DNA of 64,000 nucleotides. Source: Runella zeae DSM 19591 (GTDB lineage: Bacteria; Bacteroidota; Bacteroidia; Cytophagales; Spirosomataceae). The stretch is taken from assembly GCF_000423565.1 (NCBI RefSeq), contig NZ_AUIF01000029.1, positions 1-64,000 of the forward strand. Reading direction: 5' to 3'. The translations under genes and the position numbers were made by a program. Below the pieces are notes generated by a model that was not told the origin of the DNA, made no database searches, and worked only from the letters and a program-made list of their open reading frames with translations. Shown here piece after piece: positions 35,357 to 44,131 of the stretch (positions are counted from its first letter, which is position 1; each line of letters begins with the position of its first letter).

Positions 35357-35815
35357 TTATTTACAATTGTCTTTGCGGCGCGTATCGATGATGCTCCAGA
35401 TTTTCCAGCCTTTTGCTGTTTTTATCAACTGAAAAGCATTTACCCCACAATGACTAAAGTTTCCCTTGTAATAAAACTGATAGGGAGTCCAAGCGGTTGC
35501 TAAGTCACCATCAATCCTAATTTCAATGGACGAAAGGCGTTCGTCCAAATCGCCCGGAGTGGCTTTGCCAATACTTTTCAAGAAGCCTTCAAAAGAATCT
35601 GAGCGAACCGACATTTCACCGCTTGGCGTTTTAGTGATTCCTTCGAGCTTTGCGCCTACCATCAGCGTTTGGCGTACCAGCGAAGAGTCACTTTTTTTCA
35701 TCCCTTCAAAAAGTTGTTGAATTGGCAACTTAGCCGCGTTTTCTTCCGCACTTTGGGCATAGGCAAGGCTTCCTACGGCCATTAATACCATACTAAAAAG
35801 TAGCTTTTTTTTCAT
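35357..35815 (-). CDS. Exported NTF2/SnoaL-like protein
   Basis: 152 residues with a Sec signal peptide (ends GSLAYAQ). The mature part has the NTF2-like plan: helix with IQQLFEGMKKSDSSLVRQTLM, then strands and WTPYQFYYKGNFSHCGVNAFQLIKTAKGWKIWSIIDTRRK at the C-terminus, as in Bacteroidota nuclear-transport-factor-2-like or lumazine-binding-like exported proteins. Ligand unknown. It probably lies in the periplasm. A terminator for the lipoprotein gene upstream separates it from that gene. Confidence 0.85.
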   Translation of the reverse strand: MKKKLLFSMVLMAVGSLAYAQSAEENAAKLPIQQLFEGMKKSDSSLVRQTLMVGAKLEGITKTPSGEMSVRSDSFEGFLKSIGKATPGDLDERLSSIEIRIDGDLATAWTPYQFYYKGNFSHCGVNAFQLIKTAKGWKIWSIIDTRRKDNCK

Positions 35816-35845
35816 GAGATTAAAAGTTTGTTGGAGGCAGAAACA

Positions 35846-35879
35846 AACGAAGCGACGCTTTAATGAACGTCGCTTCGTT
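35846..35879 (-). terminator. Terminator of the small lipoprotein gene
   Basis: A perfect 12-bp stem (35846-35857 with 35868-35879, 10-nt loop), with TTTGTTT following on the minus strand, 25 nt after the stop at 35904. Confidence 0.75.
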
Positions 35880-35903
35880 AGATTATATTAAAATCGGAAA
35901 TGC

Positions 35904-36194
35904 TTAGTTGGTTTTAGCCGCAGAGTCAGCAACAGCAGCCACAGGAGCGCTAGTTTCTGGGGTAGCTCCGCCAAACAATTTCTCACGGATGGCATTGGTA
36001 CGCTGCTCTAATTCAGGCTTTGCAGTGTATTTAATCTTAGTCTGACGAGCGGCCGAATCAGGGTGCACGCCATAAACATACTCATCGCCAGCACGCACAT
36101 CTGGTTGGTCGATGGTATTGTTCTTTTGATACTTACACGAGGCTAAAGAAACAGCCAACATCAAAGCACTTATTTTCAGAAAGTTACGTTTCAT
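35904..36194 (-). CDS. Small lipoprotein, unknown function
   Basis: 96 residues from the ATG at 36194 (MKRNFLKISALMLAVSLASC): a lipoprotein signal with lipobox LASC, Cys at about residue 20. The mature part is polar, with a helix (LEQRTNAIREKLFG) and an Ala/Pro-rich C-terminus. The longer frame to 36224 adds ten residues and would include the transcription start region, so 36194 is preferred. A good promoter (TTG-N20-TATTTTTG) lies 28-58 nt upstream. Short lipoproteins like this are common in Cytophagales; the function is unknown. Confidence 0.8.
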   Translation of the reverse strand: MKRNFLKISALMLAVSLASCKYQKNNTIDQPDVRAGDEYVYGVHPDSAARQTKIKYTAKPELEQRTNAIREKLFGGATPETSAPVAAVADSAAKTN

Positions 36195-36221
36195 CTTCAA
36201 GATTCGTTTATCAAATTTGTA

Positions 36222-36252
36222 CAAAAATAGAGGTCAAATTTGAAATTGCCAA
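36222..36252 (-). promoter_or_regulatory. -33/-7 promoter of the small lipoprotein gene
   Basis: On the minus strand TTG (36250-36252) is followed after 20 nt by TATTTTTG (36222-36229), fitting the Bacteroidota consensus TTG-N19-20-TAnnTTTG. The first transcribed base would be near 36217, ahead of the ATG at 36194. It overlaps the hslU upstream region. Confidence 0.65.
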
Positions 36253-36258
36253 CGTTTC

Positions 36259-36266
36259 TACGTTTG
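36259..36266 (+). promoter_or_regulatory. -7 box (TACGTTTG) of hslU
   Basis: Exact TAnnTTTG match 25 nt before the preferred hslU ATG at 36291. It would lie inside the longer frame from 36240, which argues for the downstream start. Confidence 0.5.
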
Positions 36267-36290
36267 TTTTGTAAAAATTTCATTGCATTT

Positions 36291-37727
36291 ATGTCCTCAC
36301 AACTAGACAAACTGACCCCCCGCGAGATAGTCGCCGAACTTGACAAATATATCATCGGGCAACATGATGCGAAGCGCAATGTAGCTATTGCTCTTCGAAA
36401 TCGTTGGCGCCGTATGAATAGCATTCCCGAAATGCAAAAAGAAATCATTCCTAATAATATCCTGATGATTGGGGCTACAGGCGTGGGTAAAACCGAAATA
36501 GCTCGCCGTTTGGCCAAAATCGCCAATGCGCCTTTTGTAAAAGTAGAAGCCTCTAAATTTACCGAAGTAGGCTATGTAGGCCGCGACGTTGAAAGCATGG
36601 TGAGAGACTTGGTAGAGCAGGCTGTCAATATGGTAAAAAGCGCCAAAAAAGAGGAAGTAAAGCAAAAAGCCCAAGAGATTGTGGAAGATATGATTTTGGA
36701 TGTACTGATTCCACCCATGTATCCCAATACCTCATTCCAGAATACTCCCCGTTCCAATGTGGGCTTTGAAATCAAAGATGACAACGACGTCGTACAACCA
36801 CCGCCGCCTGTGACCTCCATGCCCGACCATGAACTCAACGAACGCACTCGCAATCGTTTTCGGGAAAAATTAAAAGCAGGGGAGCTAGAAAACCGAAAAA
36901 TCGAAATCGATATGCAAGCTTCTTCCTCGCCAAACATTGGCGTAATGGGTGGCCCGATTGACGATGTGTCGATGATGAATCTTCAAGAAATGCTTGGCAA
37001 CATGATGCCCAAACGCAGCAAAAAGCGTAAACTAACCATCGCCGATGCCCGTAAAATATTGCTTGAAGAAGAAGCCGCCAAGCTCATCGATATGGATGAA
37101 GTAAAAGAAGAGGCTATTCGCAAGGCAGAAGATTTGGGAATTATTTTTATTGATGAAATCGATAAAATCGCCAATTCGGGCGGGAAAGGTGGCGGGCCTG
37201 ACGTAAGCCGCGAAGGGGTACAGCGGGATTTGTTGCCGATTGTAGAAGGTTCCACTGTCAATACCAAATACGGCCCTATCAAAACCGACCATATTTTGTT
37301 TGTAGCGGCGGGAGCATTTCATGTCTCCAAACCTTCTGACTTAATCCCTGAACTACAAGGCCGTTTTCCGATTCGGGTAGAGTTACAAAGCCTCACCGAA
37401 GACGATTTTTATCTTATTCTGAAAGAACCTCGCAACTCTCTTACGCGTCAATATCACGCCCTTATGGAGGCAGAAGGTGTAGAGCTTTCTTTTCAAGACG
37501 AAGCCCTGCGCGAAATTGCGAAGTTGGCCTTTACGATTAACTCAGACGTCGAAAACATCGGAGCGCGTCGTTTACAAACCGTAATGAGTACCTTGCTCAA
37601 CGACTTCATGTTTGATATACCGGATGTTATTGGAGCCAATGCCCACGTAGTAGTTACCAAAGAACTCGTCCAAGAGCGCCTGTCTAGTTTAGTCAAAAAT
37701 CGTGATTTGAGTCAGTATATTTTGTAG
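36291..37727 (+). CDS. hslU: ATP-dependent protease ATPase subunit HslU
   Basis: 478 residues from the ATG at 36291 (MSSQLDKLTPREIVAELDKYIIGQ, the usual HslU start); the frame extends to 36240, but that adds 17 atypical residues across a promoter box. AAA+ unfoldase: Walker A GATGVGKTE, the pore motif GYVGRDVESMV, a long charged I-domain (about 110-240), Walker B IIFIDEIDK and sensor region QGRFPIRVELQ; the C-terminal RDLSQYIL is typical and inserts into HslV. The peptidase gene hslV is normally adjacent but is not seen here, so it must lie elsewhere in the genome. Confidence 0.93.
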   Translation: MSSQLDKLTPREIVAELDKYIIGQHDAKRNVAIALRNRWRRMNSIPEMQKEIIPNNILMIGATGVGKTEIARRLAKIANAPFVKVEASKFTEVGYVGRDVESMVRDLVEQAVNMVKSAKKEEVKQKAQEIVEDMILDVLIPPMYPNTSFQNTPRSNVGFEIKDDNDVVQPPPPVTSMPDHELNERTRNRFREKLKAGELENRKIEIDMQASSSPNIGVMGGPIDDVSMMNLQEMLGNMMPKRSKKRKLTIADARKILLEEEAAKLIDMDEVKEEAIRKAEDLGIIFIDEIDKIANSGGKGGGPDVSREGVQRDLLPIVEGSTVNTKYGPIKTDHILFVAAGAFHVSKPSDLIPELQGRFPIRVELQSLTEDDFYLILKEPRNSLTRQYHALMEAEGVELSFQDEALREIAKLAFTINSDVENIGARRLQTVMSTLLNDFMFDIPDVIGANAHVVVTKELVQERLSSLVKNRDLSQYIL

Positions 37728-37798
37728 GCTAAAAAATAAACTTAACAAGCTCTTATAGATTTTCTTGGGACGTCTATTCCGATACACACATATTTCCA

Positions 37799-37832
37799 AG
37801 CGGGTTTTCTCTTAGGATAAAACCCGCTATTT
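37799..37832 (+). terminator. Terminator of hslU
   Basis: AGCGGGTTTT pairs with AAAACCCGCT (37799-37808 with 37819-37828), loop of 10 nt, followed by ATTTC. About 70 nt downstream of the stop. Confidence 0.65.
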
Positions 37833-37924
37833 CATCGGGTTAATAAGGGAGTTTATATAAAAAAGTTGGTCGCTACAAACCCATAAAGCAGTTTTGTCCA
37901 CCCAAACTTAAACACCCTTCATCT

Positions 37925-39358
37925 ATGAAAGCCCCTCATCCTATTTTATTATTTTGGATATTATTTTTGAATTCATTGGCTATTTTTGCCCAAAACTCCT
38001 GCGAATGTGCTTCTACTTTAAATATAATTATCAAAAAAACGGAAGACAATTATGCCGGTTTTTATGACAAAGTCAACCCTAAAACTCGTCCTCGATATGA
38101 AGCTCTAGTAGATAGCCTTCGTGCAGCAGCGGCTGGCTTAGAAGGAGACAAAAATTGTTTTCAACTCCTCAAAAAGTACAAGAAGTTTTTTGGTGATGGC
38201 CACTTTCAGCTCTATTTCAATGCTCCAGAAGTGAATATTGCGGTCAAAAAAATCGACATCGACGAAAGCACTGTAAAGATTTATTTAGATAAAAACACTT
38301 CCCAACTTCACCCTCTTGAAGGAATTTGGGAAATCGCAGACGGTAGCTATCGAGTGGCCCTGATGCGACATCCACAGCACCCTACCAAAATCGTGGCCGT
38401 TGTACTCTCAAGTCAAAACAAACAGTGGCAACTTGGCATGATTAAGTTTGAAGCGCAAGCCCAAGGCAACAGCCCTTATAAAGGTATCTATTGGGCAGGT
38501 GATTTGTCATCCTCAGAACGTACCTTTTTGTTGGACAACAACCTACTAAACATCCCCAACTCGGGTTATTGGATACGCCGCTATCCACAAGAAGCTACTC
38601 CTTTGGAGATTGCTAAATCCCAAGCAGCCGAAGAAGATTTCTCTCTAAAACCTATTGACAATCAGACTTTTTACATCCGTATACCTTCCTTTGGTGTTTC
38701 TTATGCTACGGTAGATAGTTTACTCAAAACCCATGATTTGACTATTCGTCGCAGCCCCTATCTTATTATAGATATCCGTGAAAATGGGGGAGGGATGAAC
38801 AGCAGTTTCCCGGCAATTTTGAAATACCTCAATACCCATAATTTTAAAGATATTCATTCTCACTTTAGAAGTACAGCAGATAATCTATTGGCCGAAAAGG
38901 CAATCATCGATAGGGCAATTAGGGAGGAGTGGATTTCGGAAAAAGAAGCAAAACCTTGGCAAGAGACATTGGCTAAAAATCAAAAACAAATAGGAAAAAT
39001 GGTGAAGTACGCCCCCGAAAATATAAAATTTAAAGAGGTACTCCCCAACCCTAAAAAAGTAGCTGTCCTCATGAACGAACACTGCTACAGTAGCGCCGAA
39101 TACTTCGTCTATTTTGCTAAACAAAGTAAAAAAGTAACGCTTTTTGGCAAAAACACGGGCGGAATGATGGATTATGGCAATGTAAGAAATATGCCGCTTC
39201 CGTGTCCTCTTTTTGAATTGCGGCTTCCTACTACCCGCACAGGATGGGTGGATTATGCCCCTATCGACAACGTAGGCTTTCAGCCCGATGTGCGCATTCC
39301 TGACAATGAAAAAGACTGGGTTAAATTTGTCCAAAATTATTGGAGACTACCCAACTAA
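37925..39358 (+). CDS. Exported S41-family peptidase
   Basis: 477 residues with a Sec signal peptide (ends LAIFAQ). The C-terminal half (about 240-470) is a tail-specific protease/S41 core with the nucleophile S389 in HCYSSAEYFVYFAKQ and the region LIIDIRENGGGMNSSF that starts the fold; no PDZ domain is clear. The N-terminal half (Cys-rich NSCECAS, helical to about 100) is of the type seen in Bacteroidota periplasmic S41 proteins. The Lys of the usual Ser-Lys dyad is not obvious at the expected place. It is a single gene between hslU and mannonate dehydratase. Confidence 0.85.
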   Translation: MKAPHPILLFWILFLNSLAIFAQNSCECASTLNIIIKKTEDNYAGFYDKVNPKTRPRYEALVDSLRAAAAGLEGDKNCFQLLKKYKKFFGDGHFQLYFNAPEVNIAVKKIDIDESTVKIYLDKNTSQLHPLEGIWEIADGSYRVALMRHPQHPTKIVAVVLSSQNKQWQLGMIKFEAQAQGNSPYKGIYWAGDLSSSERTFLLDNNLLNIPNSGYWIRRYPQEATPLEIAKSQAAEEDFSLKPIDNQTFYIRIPSFGVSYATVDSLLKTHDLTIRRSPYLIIDIRENGGGMNSSFPAILKYLNTHNFKDIHSHFRSTADNLLAEKAIIDRAIREEWISEKEAKPWQETLAKNQKQIGKMVKYAPENIKFKEVLPNPKKVAVLMNEHCYSSAEYFVYFAKQSKKVTLFGKNTGGMMDYGNVRNMPLPCPLFELRLPTTRTGWVDYAPIDNVGFQPDVRIPDNEKDWVKFVQNYWRLPN

Positions 39359-39418
39359 AATAAATTAGGAAGTACCCCCTGTGTCAGTTGAAGTAAGTTC
39401 TTTCACAGGGGGATTCAA

Positions 39419-40606
39419 TTACAAACTGCGCTCTATTCCAAACTCTAAGCCACGCAATTCGGCCAAGCCACGTAAACGCCCAATTGCCGTGTATCCGGGA
39501 TTTGTTTTTTTAGAGGCATTGAGATCATCGAGCATTCTATGTCCGTGGTCAGGGCGGAAAGGCATCCTTAAATCTTTGCGTCCTACTTCTTTTCTGCGTC
39601 TTTGTTCAAGCACCAACGCTTTCATGACTCTATACATATCCACATTTCCTTCCAAGTGATTGGCTTCGTGGAAGTTGCCTTCGTCATCGCGTTGCGTAGC
39701 TCTCAAATGGATAAAATGGATGCGGTCACCCATCCGTTCTACCATGCCTACTAAATCGTTGTCGGCCCGTACGCCATAGCTCCCTGTACAAAAGCAAAGG
39801 CCATTGGCAGGCATATCGGCTGCGGCCAAAAGAAGTTTAGCATCGGCTTCGGTACTTACCACACGTGGTAGACCCAAAATAGGATATGGAGGGTCATCAG
39901 GATGAATCGAGAGCCTCATTCCCAGATTTTGAGCTACGGGTACTATCTCTCGCAAGAAAGCATACAGATTGGTACGCAATTCTTTATCGCCTACGTTTTT
40001 ATAAGTATCCAATACATCTCTAAACTGCTCTACAGTATAGCTCTCTTCCGAACCAGGCAAACCAGCTATGATGTTACGAACAAGGCGCTGTATGTCAGTT
40101 TCGTCGGCATTATCTATCCACTTTTTAGCTTTTTGCTTTTGGGTTTCGGTATAATGCTTTTCTGCTCCTTGCCGCTGCAAAATGTATAATTCAAAAGCCG
40201 CAAATTCATTGAAATCAAAGCGCAAACCCGTAGAACCATCCGACATAGGAGCCTCCAAGTCGGTACGTGTCCAATCCAAAATAGGCATGAAGTTATAACA
40301 AACAGTATCAATACCACTTGCCGCCAAATTGGTCAAAGACTCCTTATAATTATTGATGTACTCTTTGAAATTACCTGATGCCTTTTTGATGTCTTCATGA
40401 ACTGGTACGCTCTCTACCACCGACCACGTCAGGCCTGCTTCTTCAATTTCGGTTTTACGTTTTTGGATTTCGGCGGTTGTCCATACCTGTCCGTTGGGGA
40501 TGTGATGAAGGGCCGTCACGATTCCTGTCGCACCTGCTTGTTTTACATCCAACAAGCTCACGGGGTCATTGGGGCCAAACCATCGCCATGTTTGTTCTAA
40601 TGCCAT
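39419..40606 (-). CDS. uxuA: Mannonate dehydratase
   Basis: 395 residues of the UxuA family, a TIM-barrel metal enzyme that removes water from D-mannonate to give 2-keto-3-deoxygluconate in glucuronate breakdown. Conserved stretches are [19 protein letters not shown] at the N-terminus, [13 protein letters not shown], the metal-site [43 protein letters not shown] and the C-terminal FRPDHGHRM. Full length. It stands alone here; no other uronate genes are next to it, although sulfatases and carbohydrate-surface proteins in the window suit a polysaccharide-degrading life style. Confidence 0.94.
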   Translation of the reverse strand: MALEQTWRWFGPNDPVSLLDVKQAGATGIVTALHHIPNGQVWTTAEIQKRKTEIEEAGLTWSVVESVPVHEDIKKASGNFKEYINNYKESLTNLAASGIDTVCYNFMPILDWTRTDLEAPMSDGSTGLRFDFNEFAAFELYILQRQGAEKHYTETQKQKAKKWIDNADETDIQRLVRNIIAGLPGSEESYTVEQFRDVLDTYKNVGDKELRTNLYAFLREIVPVAQNLGMRLSIHPDDPPYPILGLPRVVSTEADAKLLLAAADMPANGLCFCTGSYGVRADNDLVGMVERMGDRIHFIHLRATQRDDEGNFHEANHLEGNVDMYRVMKALVLEQRRRKEVGRKDLRMPFRPDHGHRMLDDLNASKKTNPGYTAIGRLRGLAELRGLEFGIERSL

Positions 40607-40746
40607 ATTTACAAAGTGCCTCGCACCATTATTTGTTAATTTAGTTTTAAAAACATCAAGAACGCCAAACGCTTTCTCAACTGAAAATTAAAGCTTAGTG
40701 CGCAAAAAAAATACTACATTAATTTGCAAAAAACCCCGTACAGATG

Positions 40747-40776
40747 TTGTTTAAGTGGATAAAGTCCTATATTTTG
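40747..40776 (+). promoter_or_regulatory. -33/-7 type promoter of the transhydrogenase genes
   Basis: TTG (40747-40749), an 18-nt spacer and TATATTTTG (40768-40776), a near match to TTG-N19-TAnnTTTG. It lies across the GTG at 40755, so initiation of translation at 40755 is unlikely. Confidence 0.55.
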
Positions 40777-40805
40777 GCATTTTATTCCTAAAAACCATCC
40801 TGATT

Positions 40806-41933
40806 TTGAAAATAGCGATTTTAAAAGAAACAAAAGCCTTTGAAAGGCGGGTTTCGGTCACCCCTGATGTTGTTAAGTCTCTTCTCAAAGCTGGCTTTAC
40901 ATGCTCCGTTCAAAGCGGCGCTGGCGAAAAATCTTCTCTTTTAGACATTGATTATGAAAATGCAGGAGCTACCGTTATGGTAGATGTCTCCAAACTGTTA
41001 GGCGATGCTGATGTGGTTCTCAAAATCAATGCTCCTACCCTAGAAGAAGTGGCACAAATGCGCGAAGGTGCGGTAGCTATTTCGTTTTTGTATGCTTATA
41101 CGCAGCCAGATTTAGTGAAAGCTTTTAATCAAAAAAAGATTTCGGCTTTTAGCATGGATGCAGTTCCTCGTACTACAAAGGCCCAAAGTATGGACGCCCT
41201 TAGCTCCCAAGCCAATCTAGCAGGCTACAAGGCGGTACTACTAGGTGCCAATGCCCTCGGTAAAATTTTCCCGTTGATGATGACCGCCGCTGGGACTATC
41301 AAGCCCTCTAAGGTTTTGATTTTTGGAGCAGGCGTAGCTGGTTTACAAGCTATTGCAACAGCCAAGCGCCTAGGGGCTGTGGTAGAAGTAACAGACGTTC
41401 GCCCCGAAACCAAAGAACAAGTCGAGTCACTGGGGGGAAAATTCTTGAGTGTAGAAGGAATGGAAGCCAACAAATCGGAAGGAGGCTATGCAAAGGAAGT
41501 GTCGGCGGAATTTTTACAGAAACAACAAGACCTCATCAAACAACGCATCAAAGATGCTGACTTGGTCATTACGACGGCGCTAGTAATGGGAAAAAAGGCG
41601 CCTATTTTAGTGACGGAAGAAATGGTAAAATCCATGAAAACAGGAAGTGTAATCGTGGATATGGCGGTAGAGTCGGGTGGTAACTGTGCCTTGAGTGAAC
41701 CCAACCAAACTGTTGTCAAAAATGGCGTTACAATCATTGGAGAATCCAATTTACCGGCTTTACTTGCTACCAACGCCAGTGATTTATATGCCAAAAACAT
41801 CAGCACTCTTTTGTTGCATTTGGCGAACAAAGATGGTTTTAAGTGGGAGCTTGACGAAGAAATCACCAAAGGAAGCCTTATCACCCATAAAGGCGAACTA
41901 ATACACACTTTCACCAAAAGCATTTTGGGCTAA
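40806..41933 (+). CDS. pntAA: NAD(P) transhydrogenase, alpha-1 subunit
   Basis: 375 residues from a TTG codon at 40806 (KIAILKETKAFERRVSVTP follows), the position where homologues begin. The GTG at 40755 opens the same frame but lies in the promoter. This is the NAD(H)-binding domain I of the proton-pumping transhydrogenase, with the dinucleotide fold GAGVAGLQAIATAKRLGA and VTDVRPETKEQVESLGG, and the RQD-loop region near DAVPRTTKAQSMDAL. The alpha subunit is split in two genes as in many bacteria; the membrane part follows after 196 nt that contain three AGGAT hairpin repeats. Confidence 0.9.
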   Translation: MKIAILKETKAFERRVSVTPDVVKSLLKAGFTCSVQSGAGEKSSLLDIDYENAGATVMVDVSKLLGDADVVLKINAPTLEEVAQMREGAVAISFLYAYTQPDLVKAFNQKKISAFSMDAVPRTTKAQSMDALSSQANLAGYKAVLLGANALGKIFPLMMTAAGTIKPSKVLIFGAGVAGLQAIATAKRLGAVVEVTDVRPETKEQVESLGGKFLSVEGMEANKSEGGYAKEVSAEFLQKQQDLIKQRIKDADLVITTALVMGKKAPILVTEEMVKSMKTGSVIVDMAVESGGNCALSEPNQTVVKNGVTIIGESNLPALLATNASDLYAKNISTLLLHLANKDGFKWELDEEITKGSLITHKGELIHTFTKSILG

Positions 41934-41935
41934 TG

Positions 41936-41956
41936 TGGTACGGACATCCTGTCCGT
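41936..41956 (-). repeat. AGGAT hairpin repeat, copy 2 (inverted)
   Basis: On the minus strand ACGGAC-AGGAT-GTCCGT followed by ACCAC; 6-bp perfect stem (41940-41945 with 41951-41956). It begins three nt after the pntAA stop codon and has a different stem sequence from the other copies with pairing kept. Confidence 0.75.
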
Positions 41957-41999
41957 CATCATCAAATAAAAAACTAATCAAGCTACCAGAGTGCCAAGT

Positions 42000-42127
42000 T
42001 TATTAGTCATCAAATCATTTTTAAAAACTGGCAGGATGCCTGTGCCACAAATACATGAAGTTTCTCATTATATTTTATTAGTCATCAAATCATTTTTAAA
42101 AACGGGCAGGATGCCCGTGCCACAAAC
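42000..42127 (+). repeat. Two 75-bp direct repeats, each carrying an AGGAT hairpin
   Basis: TTATTAGTCATCAAATC starts at 42000 and again at 42075; the similarity runs about 52 bp per unit, through the hairpins (42027-42043 and 42102-42118) to CCACAAA. Copy at 42102: ACGGGC-AGGAT-GCCCGT (perfect); copy at 42027: one T-T mismatch in the stem. The tandem copy is probably a local duplication. Confidence 0.85.
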
Positions 42128-42129
42128 AT

Positions 42130-42438
42130 ATGGATTCTATCATCACTTTTATTGGAGAAAATATCCAACTGATTTATATTCTTATTCTTTCCATTTTTGT
42201 CGGAATTGAGGTCATTTCAAAAGTTCCTTCTGCCCTCCATACGCCTCTCATGTCAGGCGCAAATGCGATTCACGGGGTGGTTATCATTGGAGCTATTATA
42301 GTCATGGGTCATGCCGAAGAAGGTAATTGGCCTGCGCTCATTTTGGGCTTCTTGGCCGTTATTCTTGGTACACTTAATGTAGTTGGTGGCTTCGTAGTTA
42401 CTGATAGGATGTTGGAAATGTTTAAGAAAAAGAAATAA
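42130..42438 (+). CDS. pntAB: NAD(P) transhydrogenase, alpha-2 (membrane) subunit
   Basis: 102 residues, mostly hydrophobic, with three membrane helices and the family's SGANAIHGVVIIGAIIVMG and GFLAVILGTLNVVGGFVVTDRMLEMF. It forms part of the proton channel between the alpha-1 and beta subunits in the inner membrane. The ATG at 42130 follows the second hairpin repeat by 12 nt; the beta gene starts 82 nt downstream. Confidence 0.93.
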   Translation: MDSIITFIGENIQLIYILILSIFVGIEVISKVPSALHTPLMSGANAIHGVVIIGAIIVMGHAEEGNWPALILGFLAVILGTLNVVGGFVVTDRMLEMFKKKK

Positions 42439-42520
42439 TTTTTTGTCCCTCTCTCCACAAAATCAACCTAAAACCTAACCACTTTCTTACTTCCTTTCCA
42501 AACCTAGAAAAGAAAAGACA

Positions 42521-43948
42521 ATGGTGGACAAATCTACAACTGAAATGCTACAACAATATTGGTTATATCTCATTTACCTTTTAGGTTCGGTCTTTTTTAT
42601 CGTTGGATTAAAAATGCTTTCTGGCCCCAAAACAGCCCGTAATGGCAATTTTTTAGCCGCCGCAGGGATGACAATCGCTATTTTGGGGACTATTTTCATG
42701 CACAAAAACGAAGACGGCGAATCCATCGGCAATTATGGTTGGATTTTTGGCGGCATTGCCATAGGTACTGTGGTTGGCTGGATTTCGGCAAAGAAAGTAA
42801 AAATGACCGCCATGCCGCAAATGGTAAGCCTCTTCAATGGTATGGGAGGAGCCTGTGCGGCTCTGATTTCATTAGTTGAATTTGGTCATATGCACCATGA
42901 TGCCTCTCCTGCTACCATTCTCACGATTGTAGCAGGTTTAGTAATTGGAAGTATTTCATTTTCGGGCAGTATCATTGCGTATGCCAAGCTGCAAGAAATC
43001 ATGAAGAAAACCTTCAAACTTCCTGCTCAAAACATATTGACGATTGTGCTACTATTAAGTATCTTAGGATTAAGCATTTATATTGCGATAGGGCATCCTT
43101 CAGCAGCTTTATTTTATACCGTATTTGTATTGTCTCTACTTTATGGTATTTTGTTTGTACTTCCCATCGGCGGAGCCGATATGCCTGTTGTGATTTCTTT
43201 GCTTAACTCTTTCACTGGAGTAGCTGCGGCATTTGGGGGCTTTTTGTATGATAATCAAGTCATGCTTACAGGCGGAATTTTAGTAGGTTCGGCTGGGACA
43301 CTGCTTACGATTTTGATGTGTAACGCCATGAACCGTTCGCTTACCAATGTTATTTTTGGTTCATTCGGCGGGGGTAGTAGTCAGGGCGGTGGCGACGCAA
43401 GCAGCTTTGCAGGAGGGGCAGTTAAAAGTAGTACCCCTTCCGACGTGGCCATTTTGATGAATTATGCCCAAAAAGTAATCGTAGTGCCAGGCTATGGATT
43501 GGCTGTAGCACAAGCCCAACACGTCATTCACGAACTCGAAGCCCTGCTTGAAGGCCGTGGAGTAGAAGTCAAATACGCCATTCATCCCGTAGCAGGTAGG
43601 ATGCCCGGCCACATGAATGTCCTCTTGGCAGAGTCGAATGTAGCCTACGACAAACTGGTAGAAATGGAAGAAATCAATGACCAATTTGCTACTACCGACG
43701 TGGTATTTGTAGTAGGTGCCAACGACGTCGTCAACCCTGCCGCTCGTAGCAATCCCGCCAGTCCTATCTACGGTATGCCTATCCTAAACGCAGACAAAGC
43801 CCGTACCGTAATTGTAAGCAAGCGCTCCATGGCGGCTGGCTATGCAGGGATTGACAATGAGCTTTTCTATTATCCAAACTGCCTTATGCTTTTTGGAGAT
43901 GCCAAAGATTCTATCACCAAGGTAGTCAATGAGTTGAAAGGAATGTAA
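42521..43948 (+). CDS. pntB: NAD(P) transhydrogenase, beta subunit
   Basis: 475 residues: an N-terminal membrane part with about eight or nine helices (about 10-270) and a C-terminal NADP(H)-binding domain III (about 300-475) with VVPGYGLAVAQAQH, the HPVAGRMPGHMNVLLAE stretch, VFVVGANDVVNPAA and the C-terminal FYYPNCLMLFGDAKDSI. Together with pntAA and pntAB it uses the proton gradient to reduce NADP+ by NADH. A start at the ninth residue (MLQQYW) is possible. Confidence 0.94.
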   Translation: MVDKSTTEMLQQYWLYLIYLLGSVFFIVGLKMLSGPKTARNGNFLAAAGMTIAILGTIFMHKNEDGESIGNYGWIFGGIAIGTVVGWISAKKVKMTAMPQMVSLFNGMGGACAALISLVEFGHMHHDASPATILTIVAGLVIGSISFSGSIIAYAKLQEIMKKTFKLPAQNILTIVLLLSILGLSIYIAIGHPSAALFYTVFVLSLLYGILFVLPIGGADMPVVISLLNSFTGVAAAFGGFLYDNQVMLTGGILVGSAGTLLTILMCNAMNRSLTNVIFGSFGGGSSQGGGDASSFAGGAVKSSTPSDVAILMNYAQKVIVVPGYGLAVAQAQHVIHELEALLEGRGVEVKYAIHPVAGRMPGHMNVLLAESNVAYDKLVEMEEINDQFATTDVVFVVGANDVVNPAARSNPASPIYGMPILNADKARTVIVSKRSMAAGYAGIDNELFYYPNCLMLFGDAKDSITKVVNELKGM

Positions 43949-44032
43949 ATATTTCATACAAAAGTCGTTTACCAAAATAGCTGTGCCATTTTTGATAAAT
44001 TGTCACTAAGACCTTATTGTCATTTTTATTTC

Positions 44033-44072
44033 TACCACTTGATAAATATTCCTTATCAAGTGGTATTTTTTT
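44033..44072 (+). terminator. Terminator of the transhydrogenase operon
   Basis: A perfect 13-bp stem TACCACTTGATAA/TTATCAAGTGGTA (44033-44045 with 44053-44065) followed by a run of T. It lies about 85 nt after the pntB stop. Confidence 0.92.
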
Positions 44073-44131
44073 GTGCAAATTTGATTAGACAACTTTTTTG
44101 ATTTTTAATCTTCTCCTTTTCCCAAAATCTC

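Noticed and set aside
41991-42209. Open frame of 72 residues between pntAA and pntAB with repeated KTGRMPVPQ
   Set aside because: It is translation of the two hairpin repeats; it overlaps pntAB in another frame and has no independent support.
43595-43612. GGTAGGATGCCCGGCC in pntB as a fifth hairpin repeat
   Set aside because: It lacks the paired stem and encodes the conserved GRMPGHM of domain III; similarity is chance.
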